Source: Aeoliella mucimassa
GTDB taxonomy: Bacteria; Planctomycetota; Planctomycetia; Pirellulales; Lacipirellulaceae
NCBI RefSeq assembly: GCF_007748035.1
Contig: NZ_CP036278.1
Coordinates: 2,294,001-2,358,000, forward strand
Direction of reading: 5' to 3'
Length of the DNA: 64,000 nt
Part shown: positions 1 through 9,360 of the stretch, in pieces
How the letters are laid out: each line of letters opens with the position of its first letter
Position numbering within the stretch: position 1 is the stretch's first letter
Program-made: the position numbers and the translations under genes
Notes under the pieces: model-generated
The model's input: the letters and a program-made list of their open reading frames with translations, nothing else
What the model was told of the DNA's origin: nothing
Database searches by the model: none

Positions 1-1
1 G

Positions 2-1825
2 CGATATCAAATCGACAGCCCGCTCTGGAATCATCGAGCGAAAGCACTGATTACCAAGTGGATTCCCCATTGCGTCGAAGAGATCAACCGCCCCGACCTG
101 AAAGAGGGTGGCATCAACAACTTTGTCGAAGCGGCCAAGAAACTCCGCGGCGAACCGAGCCAGCCGCATCGCGGGTACGTGTTCTCCAACGCGTGGGTGC
201 ATCAGACGGTCGAGTCGATTTGCATCGCGCTGATGGTCGATCCGCAAGGCGATCAAGAGATCATCGCCGCCCAGGCAATGTTGCGCGACACGCTCGAAGA
301 CTGGATTCCCAAGATTCTTGCTGCTCAGGAACCAGATGGTTACCTGCAAACCACCTTCACGCTGAACGATCGTATGAATCGCTGGCAGCCCGAAAGCCGT
401 TCGGGTCACGAAGGCTACGTGGCTGGTTACTTCATCGAGTCGGCGATTAACCACTACACGCTGACCAACGGCACCGACTTGCGGCTGTACAACGCTGCGA
501 AGAAGCTGGCCGACTGCTGGGTCGCCCACATCGGACCCGAGCCTGGCAAAATCGTATGGTACGACGAGCACCAAGAGATGGAACAAGCCCTGGTGCGATT
601 CGGGCGTTTTGTGAACGACATGGAAGGGGGCGGAGCCGGCGACAGCTACATCCGCCTGGCGAAGTTCCTGATCGATAGCCGCGCCGGCGGCAATGAGTAC
701 GACCAAAGCCACCTGCCGGTGCAGCAGCAGTACGAAGCGGTCGGTCACGCAGTGCGGGCGGTCTACCTGTACTCCGGCATGGCCGACGTAGCCACCGAGA
801 CCGGCGACCTCGACTACCGCTCGGCGGTCATGTCGCTGTGGGACAACCTGATTAACAAAAAGTACTACGTCACCGGCGGCGTCGGTAGCGGCGAAACCTC
901 CGAAGGGTTCGGCCCGAACTACTCGCTTCCGCAACACGCTTACTGCGAGTCGTGCAGCAGCTGCGGCAACATTTTCTTCCAGTACAAGATGCACCTGTCG
1001 TATCACGAAGCGAAGTACGTCGACCTGTACGAGGAGACCTTCTACAACGCGCTGCTCGGTTCGCTGAGCCTGGATGGAGGAACCTTTTATTACGACAACC
1101 CGCTAGTCGAACGCAAACCTCGCTATCCCTGGCATGGCTGCCCTTGCTGCGTTGGCAACATTCCGCGAACGCTGCTGATGCTACCGACCTGGACCTATAC
1201 GACCAGTAGCGATGGCATCTACGTCAACCTATTCATCGGTGGCACTACGCAACTTGCTGGTGTCGCAGGGACCGACGTCGAGCTGGTACAACAGACCGAC
1301 TACCCCTGGAACGGCAAGGTGCAGATCACGGTGAACCCGGCCGAGTCGAAAGAGTTCGCCCTGCGGATTCGCTCGCCGGAGCGGAGCGTGAGCGAACTCT
1401 ACACCAGCACGCCTGCTGCCGATGGCATGGAGCAGGTGCTGCTGAATGGCAAGCCAGTCGAGCAACGCACCGAAAACGGCTACGTAGTGATCGACCGCGA
1501 ATGGCAAGCCGGCGACACAGTTTCGTTCGAACTACCGATGACCGTGCAGCGCGTGACCTGCGACCCGCGGGTGGAAGCCAACCGCGGACGCGTGGCCCTG
1601 CGTTATGGCCCACTGGTCTACAGCATCGAATCGGTTGATGGTAACGACCTGAACGGAGTGCTGGCGAACGATGCGCCGCTCGCTACCCAGTGGCGGCCCG
1701 ATCTCTTAGGGGGCGTGGTCGTCATTAAAGGCAAGTTCGCCGATGGCTCGCCGCTGCTGGCGATTCCCAACTTCGCTCGCAACAACCGAGGAGGTGGCTC
1801 GGAGGTATGGATTCGGAGTGAGTAA
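2..1825 (+). CDS. GH127 (DUF1680) beta-L-arabinofuranosidase-like protein, 5' partial
   Basis: The reading frame is open from base 2, so the N-terminus lies outside the window and about 607 residues remain. It matches glycoside hydrolase family 127, whose members release beta-L-arabinofuranose from glycans. In the known structure the active site holds a zinc bound by one Glu and three Cys. Here the matching elements are ESC in the stretch YCESCSSCGN (near base 945) and the Cys pair in CPCCVGN (near base 1140). The helical-barrel motif NAWVHQTVES lies near base 190. The C-terminal half is the usual beta-sandwich region. The gene ends 31 bases from the convergent acyltransferase gene. The family call is firm; the exact sugar substrate is not shown. 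Confidence 0.9.
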   Translation, partial: RYQIDSPLWNHRAKALITKWIPHCVEEINRPDLKEGGINNFVEAAKKLRGEPSQPHRGYVFSNAWVHQTVESICIALMVDPQGDQEIIAAQAMLRDTLEDWIPKILAAQEPDGYLQTTFTLNDRMNRWQPESRSGHEGYVAGYFIESAINHYTLTNGTDLRLYNAAKKLADCWVAHIGPEPGKIVWYDEHQEMEQALVRFGRFVNDMEGGGAGDSYIRLAKFLIDSRAGGNEYDQSHLPVQQQYEAVGHAVRAVYLYSGMADVATETGDLDYRSAVMSLWDNLINKKYYVTGGVGSGETSEGFGPNYSLPQHAYCESCSSCGNIFFQYKMHLSYHEAKYVDLYEETFYNALLGSLSLDGGTFYYDNPLVERKPRYPWHGCPCCVGNIPRTLLMLPTWTYTTSSDGIYVNLFIGGTTQLAGVAGTDVELVQQTDYPWNGKVQITVNPAESKEFALRIRSPERSVSELYTSTPAADGMEQVLLNGKPVEQRTENGYVVIDREWQAGDTVSFELPMTVQRVTCDPRVEANRGRVALRYGPLVYSIESVDGNDLNGVLANDAPLATQWRPDLLGGVVVIKGKFADGSPLLAIPNFARNNRGGGSEVWIRSE

Positions 1826-1855
1826 ATCTCGATAGCGGGGCAGCGGCAAGCGATG

Positions 1856-2596
1856 TCAGTCTTGCTGCTGCTCTTGCTTGTCGTCCGATGGTTGCTCGGC
1901 TTCGCCCTTCTCCCAGGTCTTCCAGCCACGGCCGGCGATCTGGGGTTCGAAGTCGTCATGCCCAGCCAGCTTGGCAATCTCCTTTACACACATCAAAGCC
2001 AGCCGATTAACGACCTCGGAGTCCCGTTCCTGCCCATAGTATTCGCTCAAGTCGATCGGATCGCCGATGGTGAGCTTCACCCGCGACAACATGAACACCG
2101 GCATCCAAGGGATGCGATGGTAAGGAGATCCATCCAGATAACAAGGCAACACCGGCACCTTCGCTCGCAGGGCGACCACCACCGCTCCCGGGCGGATCGC
2201 CCGCATGAAGTCGTCGGTCGTGTTGATGGTTCCCTCGGGAAACATACCGACCAGCTCGCCAGCCGAAGCCCGGCGGATGGCCGTGCGGAGCGGCGAAACG
2301 TCGTTGCCTCCTTTGCGAACCGAGATCACCTCGAATACGTCGAGCATACGTGCGATGAACGTGCCAGGTTTGTAGAGCTGAGCCACGAGCCAGTGCACCA
2401 GGCGGCGTTTCGCGACTACCTGAATGACGCAGGGGTCGATACTACTGCGATGGTTGCAGATGAGCATGGCCCCCTGATCGTCGGGGATCGGCAGCTTGTC
2501 CGGCAGCTTCGCTCGCCACATCACCCGAACGAGGAACATGTTTACGAAGTAAAAAAACCACTGCAGCAAACTATAGGAACGCCGCTCGGCAGGCAT
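1856..2596 (-). CDS. plsC: 1-acyl-sn-glycerol-3-phosphate acyltransferase (PlsC-like)
   Basis: This 246-residue protein carries the acyltransferase signature NHRSSIDP at residues 48-55 (the HxxxxD catalytic motif) and FPEGT at 119-123, which binds the glycerol-phosphate. A hydrophobic segment at residues 10-27 probably anchors it to the inner membrane. Members transfer an acyl chain to lysophosphatidate in phospholipid synthesis. The C-terminal 20 residues are charged and Gln-rich. It starts with ATG and stands alone on the minus strand, convergent with the glycosidase gene. Other PlsC-fold acyltransferases, for example ones acting on other lysolipids, cannot be excluded. Confidence 0.88.
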   Translation of the reverse strand: MPAERRSYSLLQWFFYFVNMFLVRVMWRAKLPDKLPIPDDQGAMLICNHRSSIDPCVIQVVAKRRLVHWLVAQLYKPGTFIARMLDVFEVISVRKGGNDVSPLRTAIRRASAGELVGMFPEGTINTTDDFMRAIRPGAVVVALRAKVPVLPCYLDGSPYHRIPWMPVFMLSRVKLTIGDPIDLSEYYGQERDSEVVNRLALMCVKEIAKLAGHDDFEPQIAGRGWKTWEKGEAEQPSDDKQEQQQD

Positions 2597-2687
2597 GGCA
2601 GGAGCTCGTAGGTGAACAGAATAGGCAAGTTTGGTTGACTAGCTTAGCCAGAAACGCCTACCAACGCTACCTCAGCTGCGGTGTCCG

Positions 2688-3053
2688 CTAACCAAACAAT
2701 CCCCGCTTGAGAAAGGCCTTACGAGCCGCCGGTTCGTCTTTCTCGATGCTGAAGACTTTGTCGAGCCGCGAGATCTTGAACACCTCGCGAATGTCGGGCG
2801 ACAGCCCGCTGAGTTTGAGTTTTACCTTATATTCCTTGCACTTTTTGTTGATCATCACCAACTTGCCAAGCATCGAGGAAGGCATGAACTGCACCGGCGC
2901 AAAATCGAGAATCACCTTTTCGTCCGAGGTTTTCTCGATCACGGCCAGCATTTCCTGGGCAACTTTGTCCAGCTGCGTTTCGTCGAGCATCCGGGGAGCG
3001 AGAAAGCGAATGGTCAAAACGCCATCTTTGGCGAACGAATCAATGTGACTCAC
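2688..3053 (-). CDS. STAS-domain protein (anti-sigma-factor antagonist-like)
   Basis: A single STAS domain of about 121 residues, similar to SpoIIAA/RsbV-type antagonists that bind switch-kinase anti-sigma factors. The strand-loop-helix core reads VILDFAPVQFMPSSMLGKL. The serine pair at about residues 59-60 sits where the regulatory phospho-serine normally is, but the preceding Asp of the family is replaced by Pro. I chose the GTG at 3053 because GAGGGGG lies at ribosome-binding distance; a longer reading from TTG at 3098 has no such site. No anti-sigma kinase gene is adjacent, so the partner is unknown. Confidence 0.78.
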   Translation of the reverse strand: MSHIDSFAKDGVLTIRFLAPRMLDETQLDKVAQEMLAVIEKTSDEKVILDFAPVQFMPSSMLGKLVMINKKCKEYKVKLKLSGLSPDIREVFKISRLDKVFSIEKDEPAARKAFLKRGLFG

Positions 3054-3172
3054 GGCGGAAAGCCCCCTCGAAACAGGCAATGGAAGAAAGGAGCACAAGT
3101 TATAGCAATTTAACGCCCGCTAGCCAAATCGGGGCCGACCGCTACGCACCTGCCAGGGCAGGGGGGTGGAGG

Positions 3173-4630
3173 TCAGGCCATCACCTGCGAGACCGCTTGC
3201 CCTTTGCCATCCACGGTAACGTAGAACGGCCGCCGCTCGATTTCGAACTGCGTTTTCGGGCTGATTCCCATCAGTGTCATGATGGTCGCGTGCAAATCGG
3301 TGAGCGAAACGGGGGCTTTGGTCACCACGCAAGGCCGCTCGTCGGCGGTTTCGCCATGCACGTAGCCCCGTTTGACGCCGCCGCCGAACATGAGTACCGA
3401 ACTCGCCCCGGTAAAGTGCCGGTGCAGGCCGTAATGGATCGGCTGCTGCAACACGTCGGTCTTCGCCCGCGATTGATCCTTCGCCGTACTACCTGGAACC
3501 CCTTCGATAATCATGTCGCGACTAAACTCACTAGCCACAATCACGAGCGTACGATCCAACAAGCCTCGGTTCTCCAAATCGATCACGAGTTGGGCGAGCG
3601 GGCGGTCGATCTCCTGCTTCATCCGCTCGGCAGTTGCGTGGCCGTTTTCGTGGGTGTCCCAATGCAGGAACGGCACGTACTCCGTCGTGACTTCAATGAA
3701 CCGCGCGCCCGACTCCACCAACCGCCGGGCGAGCAAACAACCGCGGCCGAACCGGCTAGTGTTGTATACCTCGAAGTTGCGCCGATCTTCTTCGTCGAGA
3801 TCGAACGCCTGCTTCTGGTCGGAGTTCAACAAACGATAGGCCGACTCGTACGAGCGGAGCATCGACTCCTGCTGATAGTCGCTGGCGTACTCGGCTTGCG
3901 GACTCGCTTCGACCAACCGTTTGAATTGAGCATAGCGATTTTGGAACCGACCGGCCGTCATCCCCTTGGGTGGGCGGACCGCCACCGCGGCGTCCTCCGG
4001 ATAAGGCAGATTGAACGGACCATACTCGGTGCCAAAGAAACCAGCAGTGGTAAACGCCTTGAGCTCTTCCGACTCGCCGATGCCCTCGAGCCGCTGACCA
4101 ATATTTATGAAAGGAGGAATCACCGGATTGTTCGGCCCACGCATCCTGGCGATCCAAGCTCCCAGATGCGGAGCAGCCACCGTTTGTGGAGGTACGTATC
4201 CCGTATGCCAATGATACTGGTGACGAGAATGCAGAATGTCGCCAAGATCCGGCAGCACGACCGAACGCAGCAGGGTGCCTCGATCCATGATCTTGGCCGT
4301 GTGCTCCAGCCCCTTGCTGATGCGCAGCCCATCTACTGCAGTGGGAATCGACGGGAACGTGCTAATCACCTTCTCCACTGGCAAGCCAACTTCGAAAGGT
4401 TGATAGCGTTTCGGATCAAACGTTTCAGCGGCAGCCATGCCGCCGGCCATCCACAACAGAATACAACTGTCGGCCTTCGGTGCGATCTCCGAGTCGGCGT
4501 TCGCACTGGCCTGCACCAACCGTGGCTCGCCGGTCATCCATGCAGCAACGCTCGCCGCCGACAGGGCCTTGAGAAACTCCCGGCGACTGCGACCCTTCGT
4601 GGCTGCTTGGCTATCGTCATGCTCTGGCAT
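3173..4630 (-). CDS. DUF1501 domain protein, Tat-exported
   Basis: This 485-residue protein belongs to DUF1501, a planctomycete-rich family in the alkaline phosphatase/sulfatase superfamily that is usually encoded next to a DUF1549/DUF1553 cytochrome. The N-terminus has a twin-arginine signal, SRREFLKALSAASVAA, so export in folded form is expected. The start at ATG 4630 lies 20 bases after the cytochrome gene stop, with GGATGGGATGG just upstream, which supports an operon and rules out the longer overlapping start. The TFDPKRYQPF and ASEFSRD stretches are typical of the family. The biochemical role is not established; a link to extracellular polymer breakdown is inference from the family context. 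Confidence 0.9.
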   Translation of the reverse strand: MPEHDDSQAATKGRSRREFLKALSAASVAAWMTGEPRLVQASANADSEIAPKADSCILLWMAGGMAAAETFDPKRYQPFEVGLPVEKVISTFPSIPTAVDGLRISKGLEHTAKIMDRGTLLRSVVLPDLGDILHSRHQYHWHTGYVPPQTVAAPHLGAWIARMRGPNNPVIPPFINIGQRLEGIGESEELKAFTTAGFFGTEYGPFNLPYPEDAAVAVRPPKGMTAGRFQNRYAQFKRLVEASPQAEYASDYQQESMLRSYESAYRLLNSDQKQAFDLDEEDRRNFEVYNTSRFGRGCLLARRLVESGARFIEVTTEYVPFLHWDTHENGHATAERMKQEIDRPLAQLVIDLENRGLLDRTLVIVASEFSRDMIIEGVPGSTAKDQSRAKTDVLQQPIHYGLHRHFTGASSVLMFGGGVKRGYVHGETADERPCVVTKAPVSLTDLHATIMTLMGISPKTQFEIERRPFYVTVDGKGQAVSQVMA

Positions 4631-4650
4631 TTTTCCATCCCATCCAACAC

Positions 4651-6615
4651 TTAACGAACGATTTGAAATTCCGGCAACATCAGTACCGCCCACAACAGGT
4701 CCTCACACCCTTCCACCGACATCGGCGCGCCGACGATTTCCAGGGCGATATCGCGTTCGCTCTGGGTCGGCATTCGACTAAGGGCTTGCAGGTATAAGTC
4801 GTTTACAAATTGCTCACATTGCTCAGGAGGATACTTTTGCACTACGTTTTCGGCACCCTTCCGCAGCGTCGCGACCAGGATCGGACTATTCGAAAGGTCC
4901 AACGCCTGGAGCGTGGTGAGCAACTCGGGGCGCGAAGTGACTACCTGCTCACGATTTGGCCGACCGAGCGACCGCATCAACAGGTCGCTCTCGACCAGCG
5001 CCGCCCGATAGATTCCTGCCGCACCTGCTTGCGTATCCCCAGCCGCAGTCAGCATGGCGGCCGCCTGAGCGTGAGGTTGCTGGGGTCCGGTGCCGGTGAT
5101 CTGCCAAACCGCGTCGACAAACTGCTCGGCGGTCATACGCTTGGCGATTGGCCCGTGGTAATGATACTCCCCAGCCGCAGGTGGCTGACGCAACAAAGCC
5201 GTCTGCGACTGGTACGCCTGCGAGGTGACAATCAACTGCAAAACATGCTTCAGATCGTAACCGCTATCCACCAACTCCGTCGCCAGCTGGTCGAGCAAAT
5301 CCTCGTTCCAGGGCTTGGTTTGCATCGCATCCACGGGATGCACGATGCCGCGGCCCATCAAACGATACCACAGACGATTCACGATGGTTCTGGCAAACCG
5401 CCCGTTCTCGGGATCGGTCAACAACTGCGAAAGCTGCTGGAGTCGCTCCGGCTGCGGAGCCGACGCGTCGACCTGCCCAAGCTCCGGAAAGAGCCAGGCG
5501 CCGCTGGCAAACTTGCCGGTCGGTTTGTCGCAGCGATGGATCTCAAGCGGCCGCTCCGAGTAGAGCGCGGCCAGATCGTACGTTTCCTGCAATGTCCAAC
5601 GATCGATAAAACTATCATGGCAAGACGCGCACTTCAGATTGATGCCAAGGAACACCTGGGAGACGTTCTGCGAGAATTGAATCTCCTGGGTCTGACTCGA
5701 ATTCACCGCCCCGCGCCATTTGATGCCGCGGATGAAGCCGGCCGACTCGTCGGTCGGAGCAATCAACTCACGGACGAATTGATCGTACGGTTTGTTTTCG
5801 AGCAGCGAGCGATAGAGCCATTGATGAATCGGCTTCCGCCCGCCATCGATGTAGCCGGTGCCGACGTAATCGTTTCGCAACATGTCGTTCCAGAACGTCA
5901 GCCAGTGCTGGGCGTAGGCCGAGCGATTATCGAGCAACTGCTCGACGAGGTCTTCGCGTTTCGTTGGCGAGGAATCGGCGACAAACTTCTCAACCTCGGC
6001 GGCCACTGGAAGCAAACCAACCAGGTCGAGCGACACCCGCCGGTAGAACGTCGCATCGTCGATCAGCTCGGGGGACGTCGTTTGCTGCGATGCCAGTTGA
6101 GTGTCGATGATTCGATCGATCGGGTGTTCGCGGCCATCGCGCGAGGGGGGCAGTGTGGGACGACGCGGGGCGAGCGGCGGTTCGTAGGCATCGCCGGCAA
6201 ACGAAAACCCCGGCTCCCAAGGCAACCCCGAATCGACCCATTGCCGAATCGCGGCCACGGCCGTCGCTGGCACTCGTGGATTCCCCGCTGGGGGCATTTG
6301 CAAGTCGGAATCGTCGGTCGTGATGAGATCCAGCAGATACGAGTCGTCGCTCTTACCGGGCTCAACCACGCCTGCGTCGAGCACCAGCTCGCGAGTATTG
6401 ATCGAGAATCCCCCCTCGGCCTTCTTCCCAGCATGGCAGCTTGCGCAATGCTTCCGCAGCACCGGAACAATCTGATGGGCAAAATCAATCGCTGCGGGCT
6501 CAGCCGCCATTGCAGCGGAAGCCAGCAGCCCCCAGACGACTGCCAAACCGCCCAAACACCGCATCCATTCCTTCCACCCACTCCCAAGCAGGCCACACAT
6601 CTGATTCATATCCAT
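4651..6615 (-). CDS. Planctomycete cytochrome c / DUF1549 / DUF1553 protein
   Basis: The protein of about 654 residues has an N-terminal signal sequence, then a planctomycete cytochrome c domain with heme-binding CASCH near residue 60, then DUF1549 with a second CASCH, and DUF1553 at the C-terminus (NRLWYRLMGRGIVHPVDAM and RMTAEQFVDAVW stretches). These proteins are secreted or outer-face redox proteins almost always paired with DUF1501, as here. ATG at 6615 has AGG at ribosome-binding distance; a GTG three bases earlier is possible. It is divergent from the gene at 6815, with a 199-base shared promoter region. The family is certain, the function unknown. Confidence 0.9.
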   Translation of the reverse strand: MDMNQMCGLLGSGWKEWMRCLGGLAVVWGLLASAAMAAEPAAIDFAHQIVPVLRKHCASCHAGKKAEGGFSINTRELVLDAGVVEPGKSDDSYLLDLITTDDSDLQMPPAGNPRVPATAVAAIRQWVDSGLPWEPGFSFAGDAYEPPLAPRRPTLPPSRDGREHPIDRIIDTQLASQQTTSPELIDDATFYRRVSLDLVGLLPVAAEVEKFVADSSPTKREDLVEQLLDNRSAYAQHWLTFWNDMLRNDYVGTGYIDGGRKPIHQWLYRSLLENKPYDQFVRELIAPTDESAGFIRGIKWRGAVNSSQTQEIQFSQNVSQVFLGINLKCASCHDSFIDRWTLQETYDLAALYSERPLEIHRCDKPTGKFASGAWLFPELGQVDASAPQPERLQQLSQLLTDPENGRFARTIVNRLWYRLMGRGIVHPVDAMQTKPWNEDLLDQLATELVDSGYDLKHVLQLIVTSQAYQSQTALLRQPPAAGEYHYHGPIAKRMTAEQFVDAVWQITGTGPQQPHAQAAAMLTAAGDTQAGAAGIYRAALVESDLLMRSLGRPNREQVVTSRPELLTTLQALDLSNSPILVATLRKGAENVVQKYPPEQCEQFVNDLYLQALSRMPTQSERDIALEIVGAPMSVEGCEDLLWAVLMLPEFQIVR

Positions 6616-6814
6616 CACCTAAGTATGACTTAGCAAAACCAGTATCGGTGAATCCACAGAACACCTTCCCCTCAACACGGTTCAATATAGGGGCGGGTCG
6701 AATCCGAATCGAGTCATTCTGCCAATCAAATCTAAGTGTGCACCAGAACAACATTTGCAGGCGTTTCCTGCGTTTCTTTCGTTCAAACGTTCCGATCGTC
6801 GAAGGGGCAATGTC

Positions 6815-7411
6815 ATGAAACACTTTCTGCTGCTAGCCGTAATCTTTAGCACCTGCATGGGGGTGCTCGAAGGGCAACCTCCACAAACTCCGGACGAAGA
6901 TGCCCTTCGTAAGGAAGAGATCAGAAGCGTACTCGAGCTCGTGAAGCTTACCGCAACTCCGGAATGGAGTTATGCCAGGCTTGAAGCTGCGGCCGACTTG
7001 ATCGTGATTGCCAGCGTCGACTCAAGCACAGCGATGGCACCGCACCTAGAAATTGAGCACGCACTTGGAGCGGCCACATCCACCCAGTACGACCATCGCC
7101 TGCAAGTGCATTCGGTTCTCAAAGGTGCGTGCGGTCAGATCCTTCATGTCGCGACTAGTGAATGGAAGGACGATGTCATCGTGATGACTAACTCCGATAT
7201 CGCTCGACTCCGCCCCACGTTGCGACTCCCTTTGCTCGTTGGTACTGAAATCGACGGAGTAATCACCTCGTACGGAAGTTCGACGCCGATTGAGACTTAC
7301 GACATTCATCCAGAGTATCTGCTGTACCTGAAGAAGTACAAGGACGACCTCTATGTACCAGTTTCAGGCCAACGCTTCTCGGGCCTAAGTGTCCGGTTGT
7401 TGAACAACTAA
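6815..7411 (+). CDS. Secreted hypothetical protein
   Basis: The start at ATG 6815 is preceded by GAAGGGG and opens a clear signal peptide (MKHFLLLAVIFSTCMGVLEG); upstream in-frame starts would bury it. The mature part of about 180 residues contains an ADLIVIASVDSST stretch followed by HSVLKG, a pattern I associate with small secreted planctomycete proteins of unknown role. No catalytic motif is visible. It is transcribed away from the cytochrome/DUF1501 operon and is followed by the aldo/keto reductase gene after 146 bases. I do not assign a function. Confidence 0.72.
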   Translation: MKHFLLLAVIFSTCMGVLEGQPPQTPDEDALRKEEIRSVLELVKLTATPEWSYARLEAAADLIVIASVDSSTAMAPHLEIEHALGAATSTQYDHRLQVHSVLKGACGQILHVATSEWKDDVIVMTNSDIARLRPTLRLPLLVGTEIDGVITSYGSSTPIETYDIHPEYLLYLKKYKDDLYVPVSGQRFSGLSVRLLNN

Positions 7412-7557
7412 CCTTCGGCAGAACCAGCACACGGCTTGCGCTGGTAGCCTTTCACCTGGAAGCATACGAGAGTTCCGAAATCGACTCACAAACTGTGGAA
7501 CGCCCCTCGATTCGGCGGTATACTTGCGAAAGCCCCCAAACACTGAAGGAACTCAAC

Positions 7558-8490
7558 ATGTCCTCGTTTGATCGCCGAACTTTTCTAGGAACTTCTGCAG
7601 GCGTCGCTGCCGGCCTGGCAGCTCACTCGGTCGGCCGGGGCGAAGAACCCTCGCCGCCCGCCAAACTTGCGCCCGGCGAGATTCCTCCCCCTCCCAAGGT
7701 CACCCTCGGCGACACGGGAGTCACGCTTTCGCGATTAGGTCAAGGCACCGGCGTATTCGGCAGCAATCGGCAATCGAATCAAACCCGCATGGGTTTCGAG
7801 AAGCTTGTCTCGTTGTTCCACCACGCCTACGAGCGCGGGATTCGCTTTTACGACTTGGCCGACTTGTACGGTACCCACATCTACTTCCGCGAAGCCTTGC
7901 GTACGATTCCTCGTGACGAAGTCGGCATCCTTACTAAGATCTGGTGGCGGTACGATGGCCCGCAAAACAAAACACTTGCCGAGCATCGCGAACAGATTAC
8001 CAAAACGACGGTCGAACGATTCCGCCACGAACTGGCGACCGACTACCTCGATATCGTGCTGCTGCATTGCATGCAGAAAGCCAATTGGCCAGAAGAGATG
8101 GCCCGGTACATGGACGAGCTGAACGAAGAGAAGGCCAAGGGCCGCATCAAGGCGTTGGGAGTTTCGTGCCACGATTTTGGAGCCCTCAAGACTGCGGCCG
8201 CCGAGCCCTGGGTCGATGTGATCCTCGCCCGTATCAACCCCAAGGGCGTGAAGATGGATGCGACTCCCGAGGAGATAATCGAGGTGCTCCGCGGCGCGAA
8301 AGCAGCGGGAAAGTCGGTGATCGGCATGAAGATCTTTGGCGAAGGCCAACTGACCAATCAGCGTGAAGAGTGCATTCGCTACGCCCAGCAGCACGACTTC
8401 ATGGACGCGATGACCATTGGCTTCGAAGCCCCGCAACAGATCGACGAGGTGCTGCAACTGATGGCCCGCTATCCAATGAAACAAGCGTAG
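7558..8490 (+). CDS. Aldo/keto reductase, Tat-exported
   Basis: 310 residues from ATG 7558, preceded by AAGGA. A twin-arginine signal (FDRRTFLGTSAGVAAGLAA) precedes an aldo/keto reductase barrel. The catalytic set is visible: Asp and Tyr in FYDLADLYG, Lys in GILTKIWW and His in VLLHCMQ. The family reduces carbonyl groups with NAD(P)H. Tat export after cofactor loading is common for planctomycete members. The upstream gene lies 146 bases away and the GntR gene follows 66 bases later, so co-transcription with the regulator is possible. The substrate is unknown. Confidence 0.88.
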   Translation: MSSFDRRTFLGTSAGVAAGLAAHSVGRGEEPSPPAKLAPGEIPPPPKVTLGDTGVTLSRLGQGTGVFGSNRQSNQTRMGFEKLVSLFHHAYERGIRFYDLADLYGTHIYFREALRTIPRDEVGILTKIWWRYDGPQNKTLAEHREQITKTTVERFRHELATDYLDIVLLHCMQKANWPEEMARYMDELNEEKAKGRIKALGVSCHDFGALKTAAAEPWVDVILARINPKGVKMDATPEEIIEVLRGAKAAGKSVIGMKIFGEGQLTNQREECIRYAQQHDFMDAMTIGFEAPQQIDEVLQLMARYPMKQA

Positions 8491-8556
8491 AGAGCGAACG
8501 CACTCGCCAATTGAACTCGTCTGCTAGTCGGGCGTAAAATACGAATCATCCAGGCA

Positions 8557-9333
8557 TTGGTGCTCACCACGGGCGTCGCCGAGCGTATTTCCTTCAACTC
8601 ATTCACCAAGGCGAGCAACGATTTGGAAGCTGTCAGTCCGTTTCACCCGAAACGATATCCCACGCTTCGCGCCATTGTGGATGGCGACGACTCGACGTCG
8701 CAAACACTCACCGATAAGGTGAGCGACACGCTGCTCAAACAGATTATCCGCGGCGAATTGCCGGTGGGGTCGCAGCTCAAGAGCACACAGATCGCCCAGC
8801 AACTGGGAGTTAGCCGGACCCCTGTTACCCGAGCCTTGGCGAAACTTACCGTCGATGGCATTCTGACGCAGCCAAACAGTCATCAGGCAATCGTTGCCCA
8901 AGGAGCTGCCGATTGGCTGGTGCAGATTCACGAATTACGCGAACTCCTTGAGCCGGAAGCTGCGTACCGTGCGGCCGGACAGCTGCCAGCAGAGGTGATC
9001 GAAGACCTTCGTGCGCTGGCTCAGGACTCGCAGCCCACGCCGAAGTACGACTGGAGTCAGGCAGCGCAGTACCTCGACTTTGGACTGCACCTTGCCATCG
9101 CTGAGTATTGCGGAAACCTGCCGATGCGGGTTTCGATCCGCCGCTGCTGGTCGTACAAGCGAGTCTCCTACGATTTGTCGGAGGGATGTCGGTCGGAGCT
9201 CGAAACCGAATACCAACAACACATAGAGATCCTGCGAGCGATGGTCGAGGGAGATGCCGCCCGGGCGAGAGAGCTCGTCCGCTTGCATCTTACTGCGGCT
9301 TCCGAAGGACGTTTCACCAGCCAGGTGATTTAG
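8557..9333 (+). CDS. GntR-family transcriptional regulator (FCD-type)
   Basis: A winged helix lies at residues 49-110, with the recognition region LKSTQIAQQLGVSRTPVTRAL typical of GntR. An all-helical FadR-like (FCD) effector domain follows (HELRELLEPEAAYRAA, then EYQQHIEILRAMVEGDAARA). FCD regulators usually bind carboxylates or sugar acids. The given start is a TTG and may not be right; about 45 residues before the winged helix are unusual. The gene is convergent with nagA, so control of the adjacent amino-sugar genes is plausible but is inference from position only. Confidence 0.85.
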   Translation: MVLTTGVAERISFNSFTKASNDLEAVSPFHPKRYPTLRAIVDGDDSTSQTLTDKVSDTLLKQIIRGELPVGSQLKSTQIAQQLGVSRTPVTRALAKLTVDGILTQPNSHQAIVAQGAADWLVQIHELRELLEPEAAYRAAGQLPAEVIEDLRALAQDSQPTPKYDWSQAAQYLDFGLHLAIAEYCGNLPMRVSIRRCWSYKRVSYDLSEGCRSELETEYQQHIEILRAMVEGDAARARELVRLHLTAASEGRFTSQVI

Positions 9334-9360
9334 TCGTAACCGCTGGCAACTCAAGCAAGG

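Noticed and set aside
3080-4654. 524-residue open frame on the plus strand
   Set aside because: It is antisense to the DUF1501 gene, with no family features. GC-rich third positions make such frames common.
4810-6633. 607-residue open frame on the plus strand
   Set aside because: It is antisense to the cytochrome gene; repetitive Arg/Leu/Gln composition, no motif.
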